Assembly: GCA_011763485.2 (NCBI GenBank)
Contig: JAANSK020286934.1
Coordinates: forward strand, 1 to 20,213
Direction: 5' to 3'
Origin: Isoetes engelmannii
Lineage: Eukaryota; Streptophyta; Lycopodiopsida; Isoetales; Isoetaceae
DNA: 20,213 nt
Part shown: in pieces, positions 7,440 to 14,577 of the stretch
Numbering within the stretch: position 1 is the first letter of the stretch
Layout: each line of letters opens with the position of its first letter
Translations under genes and position numbers: made by a program
Notes under the pieces: generated by a model
What the model was told of the DNA's origin: nothing
The model's input: only the letters and a program-made list of their open reading frames with translations
Databases searched by the model: none

Positions 7440-9180
7440 TGTGCATATTGCCAGCAAGTGTCTCCTGATCTTCATAAGGCATCTGTTTTACCATGAGGTA
7501 ATTCTTCCTGTAACATGATATAATTCTTCTGCAAATATTTTTATAGATTCAGCCTACAGATTGTTCGAGCCATTTGTGTATTGATTGATCATCCAAATAC
7601 ATCTTCAGTGCTCGTAGATCCACAAAGCACACGCCGAAAGTAACTTCCTTGCCTTTGAGGATTCGTACATTATATGATTTGTACTTGCATATGATCCAGC
7701 AGTAGCAAAAGTCAGAATAAGTTGTACATGCCAGAGTTCAAGATAGGAAACGAAGGGTAAATGCATCAGACAAAGCATACCAGGTATTATGTTTTTGGCA
7801 AGTTTGTGCATTCCTGACTATCTCTTTGAGTTTTATTCTACATTAGAGGATACTACAGTTACTGTATAGATGAGGATTGTGGCATGTTTTGTTCCTTTGG
7901 CTAATACGTCCCTTTAATAGAAGGCATACCAATATTGAGTTGCTTAGAAGATAATCTGGTGAAACTGGAAAGCTTGATGAAGGTGAGGTTTGCTAATGTT
8001 TTCTTATGATATTTGTTAATATGTGCGTGTGTTTCTTCATGTTTGACTCGGGAACATCATATTATGAGAATATCACGAAGGACTTTTAAAGACGCCCAGC
8101 TTTTTATGTATTCCAGCTGCTCATGACTCAAAAATGTAACAACTATTAGGTAGCAAGAGCATGTTGTATTTATGTGCAGCTATTCCTTGAAAGCAGTTTG
8201 AACTAATCATTATTCGTTTAACCAAGCTATGGCTTTGGCTAGGAGATTGAAACATTGAAGATTCCTCCTGAGCTCTACATTGGGTGGTAGAGGTCCAACA
8301 CATGAGGTGAGCTGGGTATGTATAATAGGTTTGTCTCTTGGATGCTTGAGTTGCTTAATATTAACCACCCTTAGTGGATGATGTAGGTATATGTTTAATC
8401 GGGTTTGTATGTCTACAATGGTAATTTAATTGCTAGCTTCGAATAGCATAGTAGATGAGGTTTGGATATTCCAATGCTCAATTGTTATGTTAAGGAGATT
8501 GCATGTGTATAGTATGTCTATAGTTTGTTAGATGGTCATTTTCATGGGCACCACACCAAAACGAAGCAGCAAGTTGTCATTTTTAATCTTAGCTCTAAAA
8601 CTGAGTAAGTGATTTCACCTTTTGCGCTCTTAGATCTCTTAGATTTGCAATTTATATAAGATAATTGAAATGCTGGAGTGGTGACTTATAAATTTGTGCA
8701 TGAGTAAATGCATGCATAGTGAATGAATTCCATCATTGAAGGTTGCACTAAGGTGTGTTCAGTGGAGTGCAGATGAAATTATACTGACTGGTTTTTTGTC
8801 TTTGTCTAGGATCCAAACCATCTTGATTTACTGCAAACGAGTTCTATTGCTCGATTTTGGGCAATCCTGGCCGTCATTAAGCGCGACTCGCTTTTTAATA
8901 AGTTTTAGTTAACTGTGAGTTACAAATACGCCATTTAATCAAAGGTTTTGATGTCCAATGTGTATAAATACGTACGTATGTATTTGGGAGTCCTCGCCAA
9001 TCGCTGGACACCATGTACGAATATCACCATAAACAACTGGGGGGTCTGGAGGGATTTAATTCAATGGTCTAATTTCCCAATATGTAGGGTGTCATGTTCA
9101 ATGGTCTAATGTATTATAGTAAAGATATTTATATTTCATAAATAAATAAAGTTCAATGGTTTAATATAATGGTTTAATTC
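7440..9180. other. Gene-less region
   Basis: No exon with a recognisable product, no RNA gene and no transposon end was found on either strand. Short open frames occur (for example - strand 7605-7811 and 8121-8303) but none has splice support, family motifs or convincing composition. Some of this may be 3' untranslated or intronic sequence of the fragment at 7174-7437. Confidence 0.45.
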
Positions 9181-9207
9181 AATCGTTTGTTGTGTTATGT
9201 GGGCACG

Positions 9208-9288
9208 GGGTTTGTACGGATAAGGTACGAGTTTTGTACGATATTTGTACGAAATTTATATGGATTTTGTACGAGATTTGTACGAAAG
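9208..9288. repeat. Degenerate TTTGTACGA repeat cluster
   Basis: The word TTTGTACG(A/G), or a one-base variant, occurs about six times in 80 bases with irregular spacing of roughly 10-22 bases (beginning near 9210, 9221, 9234, 9244, 9267 and 9277). GTAC is palindromic, so both strands carry the core word. The cluster produces an aromatic/arginine-rich open frame that I regard as accidental. Confidence 0.6.
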
Positions 9289-9296
9289 TTTTCGTC

Positions 9297-9311
9297 GGCC
9301 CCTTTGGGGCC
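9297..9311. repeat. GC hairpin GGCCCC-TTT-GGGGCC
   Basis: A perfect 6-bp GC stem with a three-base loop lies directly after the TTTGTACGA cluster. The 12-base core CCCTTTGGGGCC also occurs in the 3'UTR of the second LINE near 19980, so this may be a relic of a related element. Confidence 0.6.
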
Positions 9312-9544
9312 AAAAGGGAATCTAGTACTACAACTTAACATGGAAAACATTCATCGTTCCATAGGAGCATTCTCAGTTCAGGATCTTGGTTCCATCTTCG
9401 GGTGTGAAAAAAATGAATGCCCTCGATTTAATAGGTCTAAATTACAAATGTTATTGGATGAATGTATTAGTCAAAACAAAAACCTAATGGTGAAGTGCCC
9501 CATAGGATTTGAACCTGGGTATGTCCATCAGGCACAAAATTAAA

Positions 9545-10240
9545 AACATACCTGCAACCATAGTATGCCTGGACTCGTCATGGGTCTCGTCCTAGTCAAT
9601 ATCTCGTTCTAAATTACTGCTAATTCGTATCTCTAGAGGAGTCCTTAAATCATAGCGTAATTGTACAAAACTTTCTTCTCAACTTACCAAAATGTTACCG
9701 CATTCCTCGTCATTGGCAACACAAAGCACACCCTCTCTCAAATCATGTTGTCTTAATATCATGTTGTCTTAATGTACCATCTTCGCTTGCACTCCAGATA
9801 ACATTTGGATTTCCATCTTCAACCTATGGATGCAGATTTGAAACTTCGTAAATGCTAAAAACATGATGCTTAAAACAAACAACATGTAAAGAGAGCATCT
9901 GACATCTGTTGATAATAAGGATATATTAATGAGAGATCTGTTGCTCTGGCAGAGACCTAACGATGCGTATATCCTCGGTTCAGGTTAACCATATGATGCC
10001 TTATTATAACATCACAGTTTGTAGGTCTTTTTGAAGACTCATTATGTCCAATGCCTGTTATAGAGTAAACTATTCATCATCTTCTGTACATAGCAATCAG
10101 TGTCCCCTGCTCGCTCCAGAGATGATTACATCATATGCTGTTTCCAGCCTGAATTTGGTACAAAAGATATTAGCAATGTGACCAGTTAGTGTGTCCTTAA
10201 GCCCCTTTCAAGAGCTATGATCGGGCTCAAACTACAGGCA
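9545..10240. other. Gene-less region
   Basis: No gene is supported. A perfect pol III B-box-like word (GGTTCAAATCC on the minus strand, 9505-9515) lies just before this stretch, but no tRNA folds around it. There is weak ARC6-like similarity on the minus strand near 10120-10172 that I did not accept. Confidence 0.45.
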
Positions 10241-10242
10241 TC

Positions 10243-10297
10243 AAGCAAAGGCTAAACTAAATGCTAATTGAAGACAGCATATGCATCAGGCTTATAA
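10243..10297. repeat. Duplicated ARC6 intron segment, copy 1
   Basis: About 55 bases (GGCTAAACTAAATGC through GCTTATAAGC) recur with a few differences at 10882-10935. On the minus strand, copy 1 follows the V-P-W-S-E donor (start of an intron) and copy 2 precedes the V-P-G-A-L acceptor (end of an intron). Both therefore derive from the same short ARC6 intron, which shows that a duplication occurred. Confidence 0.85.
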
Positions 10298-10317
10298 GCA
10301 ATAACTATTCATCGTAC

Positions 10318-10436
10318 CTCACTCCATGGAACCTCCACAACAAGTGTCCCAGCTTCATCTTCCAAAAGATTATATTGTCATACTCTCCTCGCAGTTCTGG
10401 ATCTGCCAATGTGACCAATTCAAATAATGCAGGTAC
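10318..10436 (-). pseudogene. ARC6: ARC6 J-like exon, 3' half, displaced and frameshifted
   Basis: The minus strand reads T-L-A-D-P-E-L-R-G-E-Y-D-N and then, after two extra bases near 10370-10378, N-L-L-E-D-E-A-G-T-L-V-V-E-V-P-W-S-E with a GAG/GTACGA donor at 10318/10317. ARC6 has T-L-S-N-P-R-S-R-R-E-Y-N-E-G-L-L-D-D-E-E followed by V-P-W-D-K just before V-P-G-A-L. This piece should therefore lie between 10961 and 10866 but sits 200-550 bases further downstream. The upstream frame is closed by a TAA. Confidence 0.82.
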
Positions 10437-10641
10437 ATTTTAGAGAAAAATCTACAAAGATGAAAGGCCTATGGCCTATTACCAAACTAACATGCATCCC
10501 TTAAAGGATAGTGCCACTTTTCAGCCTATAATGCGAGACTGCAAAGAGAATGATTATGGTATTGCTAACGGTTTGGCATGCATGCAATGAAATGTTAACC
10601 ATGCAATTCTAAACCTTGCTATATAATGCACGATCCCAAAC

Positions 10642-10866
10642 TTGTAGTAGCCTCATCGCCGTGTTAAGCAGGTCGCAAATCTTGACAATAGCTGGGGGAA
10701 TTTGCGCTATAGCCTCCCTCGACAGTTCAACATTTGCAAAAGCCATTACTAATATTACATCTTGTTTAAAAGGCGCACTCAATCTCTCCTCTAACAGTGC
10801 TTGTCCCACCTGTAAAACAACCTCCACCTCTCCAACTTCTTGGAGAGGATATAATGCTCCAGGGAC
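10642..10866 (-). pseudogene. ARC6: ARC6 exon V-P-G-A-L ... R-L-L-Q, intact 75 codons
   Basis: A CTTGTAG acceptor and a GTTTGG donor bound exactly 225 bases, phase 0 at both ends. The frame reads V-P-G-A-L-Y-P-L-Q-E-V-G-E, then E-V-V-L-Q-V-G-Q-A-L-L-E-E-R-L and F-K-Q-D-V-I-L-V-M-A-F-A, ending M-R-L-L-Q. ARC6 has V-P-G-A-L-x-V-L-Q-E-x-G-E-T-E, V-G-x-A-L-L-K-E-R-L, F-K-Q-D-V-V-L-V-M-A and K-L-L-Q at the same spacing. This exon alone is undamaged, so loss of function may be fairly recent, or the exon was copied recently. Confidence 0.9.
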
Positions 10867-10881
10867 CTACAAGAACCAAAA

Positions 10882-10935
10882 ATGCTAAACTGAATGCTAA
10901 TTGAAGATAGCATATGCATCTGGCTTATAAGCCCA
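10882..10935. repeat. Duplicated ARC6 intron segment, copy 2
   Basis: Partner of the segment at 10243-10297: AATGCTAAACTGAATGC through GCATCTGGCTTATAAGC. Here it is joined at its minus-strand 5' side directly to the broken J-like exon (near 10935-10940), which marks the deletion or recombination junction. Confidence 0.85.
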
Positions 10936-10960
10936 TAAGAACTGCCCATAAGATTTCCTA

Positions 10961-11071
10961 ACGAGCCCGCAAAGTCTCTTTGCTATATCCCTCAGATGGG
11001 GGATTACTGACACGGGCTTCATATGCCTGGACAATGGCATCAGCTAGGTTACGTGTGTCTGCTCCAAGAAC
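10961..11071 (-). pseudogene. ARC6: ARC6 J-like domain exon, 5' half, ended by TAG
   Basis: After a CTGCAG acceptor (11077-11072) the frame reads V-L-G-A-D-T-R-N-L-A-D-A-I, then A-Y-E-A-R-V-S-N-P-P-S-E-G-Y-S. Arabidopsis ARC6 has V-L-G-A-Q-T, F-E-A-R-V-S-K-P-P and G-F-S at the same spacing. TAG at 10960-10958 then falls where ARC6 has the second R of its S-R-R-Q-I-L motif, and the frame continues beyond it as E-I-L-W-A-V. After about ten more codons the sequence switches to intron-like DNA. The rest of this exon is absent here. Confidence 0.85.
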
Positions 11072-11233
11072 CTGCAGTTGAAGACAATGAGACAATTTTA
11101 TAAAGCTGAATAATCGATTCTTCGTAATCATAAATATGCCTTTGAACCTGAAATTTCTAAATCCTTTCTTTAAACAGCATCCAATAGCACTCACAAAGAC
11201 TTCAATTTTCTCTTGCCTAAGCCCTATTAGCAC

Positions 11234-11300
11234 CTGGAATAAACTTAGCATCAAATCGACATCTCCAAGAGCCAACGCCCACAGCGCCCAAATCCACAAC
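11234..11300 (-). pseudogene. ARC6: Possible end of ARC6 exon 1
   Basis: The minus strand reads G-D-V-D-L-M-L-S-L-F-Q and then a GTGCTA donor at 11233-11232. ARC6 proteins have V-x-I-x-I-D-F-Y-Q immediately before the V-L-G-A of the J-like exon, with an intron at that point. The match is only in spacing and hydrophobic pattern plus the final Q. The upstream frame is closed by TGA within about 20 codons and no clear transit peptide follows. Low confidence. Confidence 0.35.
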
Positions 11301-12600
11301 CCAATTCATAGATCCGGCAAAAGAAGCCTTGCAGACGAAGAATCGCGCGAATTACAGGCTCTGGCAGATGCTTTTTTGTGCAAAAAAATGATGGTCCTGG
11401 CAGTATCATAAGCTCTAACCGAAGCAGTGGGGAAGAGAACCCTAAAAATGGGTTTCTCGATGCTTGCATGTCCAGCAAGAAGAAATACGAAGCAAATATG
11501 CAAAATAAATACATACATGGGGTATTACCATAGAGTAAAAATGCCAAAATGCCTACAAAGATATTGCGTGCTCTATAAATACTGTTGACATACCCTCATA
11601 CAAATACAACACCACAATCATATGAAAACCATATCAAAATGACCGTATAATTATACGTTTGGCGCGACGAACCATTTTTTGTGATATTTGCTTTCAGAGA
11701 CATGTGGTAGTCCATCTTATGTTCTGTCTAATGTTCTGATGTAAAGATTGTTTGCTATGCATGACTGCGTCCAATTCTATACATGTGATGCATATGATTA
11801 CTCATTTCAGCTACTAGCATCTGTTGTGTAATGCCCTTGCTGGGGCTGCATGCGCATCGGACCAGTATGATGGACGCATGTATGTCTAGCTTTGTTTTCC
11901 ATATCTGGAAACAAGGGGTAGCATATGATAGAAGATGAATATCCACTTTGTGTTTCCTAGAAGATTAAAGAAAATCTTTTTAGTGAGGCCATTTATTTGC
12001 CCATGTTATTAAGATGAATCCAGAAACCTTCTTTATAGCAGTAGTTGAAGCAAACCATGACAAGATAATGCATGCCACTACTGGTGTAGAAGATAGTGAG
12101 CACAACATAGCTAGAGTTGAGCTCTCTTGTAGAGAAGATGCTACCATGTTTGCAAATAAATATTCTCTTGGTGTTGTATGCATAGAGTCCACAAATTGAA
12201 GGTGCCAAAATTAACATGCTCTGTTGTTTATAATGGGTTTTAGTAGTATGCCAAACTATTAAATTGTTGATTGGTGCCATTGACATTCTAGATTTGTTAA
12301 CCCGTAGTAGGTAGATCTGAATTCTTCTATATTAGCCATATGATTGTTTGTACAGTTTACAGGTGTTGAAAATTCCATAAAGTGTCAAGCGACATGATAA
12401 CAATGGTTGCTATGAAAGGGGGATAAAGAAACATATAACTCATGTGATCTTGCCATAGAGCTTTCAGGTAAAAAAGAGGTTTCTATTTTCTTAGTAATAA
12501 CATTGTCCATGCAGGTTTGTACAGCCCAACTTGCTAATATGCTTATTAATGTGCAGGGTCTCTTAAGTAGAGAGGTCACTTAAATCTATATTTAGCTTTC
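11300..12600. other. Region without a supported gene
   Basis: Short overlapping open frames occur on both strands, but none shows a family motif or splice structure that I can defend. A 14-base perfect palindrome, CGTATAATTATACG, lies at 11644-11657. The 61-codon + strand frame at 12014-12199 has plausible composition but no recognisable domain. Confidence 0.45.
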
Positions 12601-12623
12601 ATTGTCAGGTACTGCCAATATCT

Positions 12624-12732
12624 TCTTAAACAATCAAGATTTTGTGCCATTTCCAGTTCTGTGATTGCCTCAAATCTTTTGGCAAACATTTCATGGATTC
12701 CCTTCGAATGCAGCTCCAAATATAGTGTTACA
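12624..12732 (-). pseudogene. Possible orphan exon of unknown family
   Basis: On the minus strand a TGATATCAG acceptor (ending 12733) is followed by V-T-L-Y-L-E-L-H-S-K-G-I-H-E-M-F, A-K-R-F-E-A-I-T-E-L-E-M-A-Q-N and L-R-R-Y-W, then a possible GTACCT donor near 12610. Composition and charge pattern are protein-like, but I do not recognise the family and no neighbouring exon was found. The opposite strand is also open here, which weakens the case. It may be a captured or left-behind exon. Confidence 0.3.
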
Positions 12733-12870
12733 ACTGATATCAGAGAAGGATTTATTATTGGCAAAACATCTGATCATGCATCTATCGTTAGTTGCAGATA
12801 AACCAGAAAATGGCAGCATGTAGATCTGTTATTGCCCTCCTCTGTATACTACTCAGTTGGCTGCATCAAT

Positions 12871-13063
12871 TTTATTTGGGTACATGTAGTAATGCTTACG
12901 TTTGTTTTTTTCTCTCTTTGAAGCTTTTGTTTAACAAGTTAGAACTGGTACATGGAGATGCGCAACCAGATTTATTTAGATACATGCAAAGTATGCTTAC
13001 TTTGTGATTCTCTCTTTGAAGCTTTTATTTAACACGTTAAAACTGGTACATGGAGATGGGGAA
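12871..13063. repeat. Tandem duplication of about 95 bp, offset 98-100
   Basis: The block from TTTATTTGGGTACATG to AACTGGTACATGGAGATG (12871-12960) recurs at 12971-13058. Both copies hold CTCTCTTTGAAGCTTTT (12912 and 13010) and GGTACATGGAGATG. Several substitutions and a 2-base length difference mark it as older than the duplications at 2.2-2.7 kb. Confidence 0.85.
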
Positions 13064-13069
13064 CTAGAT

Positions 13070-14577
13070 GAACAAATCACGCTTTAGATGGCAAGCATTA
13101 ACAAGCTTCCATAGCCTTCATCACGACTTTATCATAACTGTATTTACACATGGCATGCTAGACTTTCATTTTCAATATGTTCCGTGTCACTTTATGTGCA
13201 AAGCTATCATATCCCTTGCTACAATAAAAATATTGTTTCTTAGGAATTTTAAGTTATTTGCAAACAAATCTAAATTTCTAAGTACAAGGGTTGAAACAGA
13301 TGTTTTGGATCTGATGAACCAAATTCTTGAAGGATGCCAAAGATGATAGAACCTTATTCAATATAACAATTTGATGTACATGGCATAAAAACACCATTTA
13401 AATTAACAATGTGTTTCCTCATTACATGGCCCTACATGATTATGATAAGAAGATAGTTGCAAGCTAAACCAACACATAAACTAGGAAACACATAATAAAT
13501 TGAAAATTTATTTCCTCAATGCATAGCACTACTTGATAAGTTCAAAAGTTGTGGAAAGAGTTTTTTTTATAACTTAAGATTTCATAAGGTTCAAGGGGTC
13601 TTTAAGGGGTCTATTGTTACTTATCTTATGAAATGTGTAAGGCAAATTGAATAGAGTAGAATACACCAAAGCAACAACTCCATATATTAAAGAACACAAC
13701 ATTCCGCCACAAAAGTGCATCTCATACTATCTAATGAACTATATGTCAAAGAGTCTCTTATCTAACATAACCATCCCCCAAGCTATCCATCTCTCATTTG
13801 TCTCTTCAGCACTTTCAAATTCATCAAGGTATCATGCATCTGTCTACAACATAGCGTCTCCAAAATTAAACCCATCCAGAATCATGTCAACCCCCATTTT
13901 TTTATTCTTTATTTTTGACCTATCAGATCCAGCAACTAACAATCCCCTCAAACCTCGAGAAAACCAATCCGATGTGAAATATTACTAGTATAAAGCTTCG
14001 TGATTATATTAGGTCAAATAGGTATTATAATCACATCTTCATGTCACACACCTTCCCTTCTAGGAATCTTATTATAACGCACATTTAGGAGCAATTGTAA
14101 TGTTAATACAACCAGACTGCAAATGTGACCATAAAACATACAATATTCTCTTTATAATACAATTTTAACATCATCTCCCTTCTCCCATTTTTACTCTTAA
14201 ACTTAGCCGGTTGCTCAGAAGATGTTTAGAATTTCATGGCTACATATATAAAAATGTACTTAAGTCTGGCAACGCCGGGCACTGTTACTAGTTATTCTAA
14301 AAATTGGCAACCCCGGAGCCCCTGCAGTTGGAAATAGAGTTACCTGGATATATTTCTGTAACAGAATCACGACCGTTGGAGATTTTATGGGATGGAATTC
14401 ACCACCCTTTAGATCCGCATCAAATGAACTACACGATTTAACGATTAACCTTGTCATAATCATTGAGTGACTTTTAGAGTGCGTTTGGGGTCAAGTCCTG
14501 TACAATCAGACACGTTCAAGTTAGTTCGTGAGCATATTGGGTGACGTTATCGACCGGGTGTTACAGTGTTAGTAATA
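13070..14577. other. Gene-less region upstream of the TLDc gene
   Basis: No coding region is supported. The + strand open frame at 13647-13988 is rich in S, I and N and has no motif. The last 350 bases (about 14265-14577) are relatively CpG- and GC-rich compared with their surroundings (GGCAACGCCGGGC, CAACCCCGGAGCCCC, TTATCGACCGGG). This is consistent with the promoter and 5' leader of the TLDc gene, although no clear TATA box was seen. Confidence 0.45.

Larger units (their letters stand above)
10243..11234 (-). pseudogene. ARC6: Scrambled ARC6 (chloroplast division J-like protein) pseudogene
   Basis: ARC6 is a nuclear-encoded inner-envelope protein of chloroplasts that anchors and stabilises the FtsZ ring; it carries a stromal J-like domain. 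Minus-strand segments here match its N-terminal third as I recall it: the first half of the J-like exon (11071-10961), the next exon (10866-10642) and the second half of the J-like exon (10436-10318). All boundaries are phase 0 with plausible splice signals, as in a normal ARC6 gene. The order is wrong, however: the second half of the J-like exon lies downstream of the exon it should precede. One in-frame TAG and one 2-base insertion break the frames, and no later ARC6 exons were found. It is therefore a rearranged, partly duplicated non-functional copy. An intact ARC6 is expected elsewhere in the genome. Confidence 0.82.

Noticed and set aside
9505-9515. Perfect B-box-like word on the minus strand, possible tRNA or tRNA-derived SINE
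   Set aside because: The expected T-arm does not pair beyond three base pairs, and no A box or cloverleaf is found at proper distance.
9187-9543. 118-codon open frame on the + strand
   Set aside because: The first third is the TTTGTACGA repeat and the remainder has no recognised domain or splice support.
10100-10172. Minus-strand L-E-T-A-Y-D-V-I-I-S-G-A-S-R-G-H, resembling the ARC6 J-domain end
   Set aside because: Spacing is similar, but two or three stops follow and the accepted copy of this region at 10318-10436 is much better. Probably chance; worth a real alignment.
11644-11657. 14-base palindrome as an operator or recombination site
   Set aside because: AT-rich palindromes of this size occur by chance in 20 kb, and nothing adjacent suggests a bound protein.
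12014-12199. 61-codon open frame on the + strand
   Set aside because: Reasonable composition but no family, no splice partner and no promoter; within chance expectation in AT-rich DNA of this length.
13647-13988. 113-codon open frame on the + strand
   Set aside because: Low-complexity S/I/N-rich translation with no motif; not defensible as a gene.
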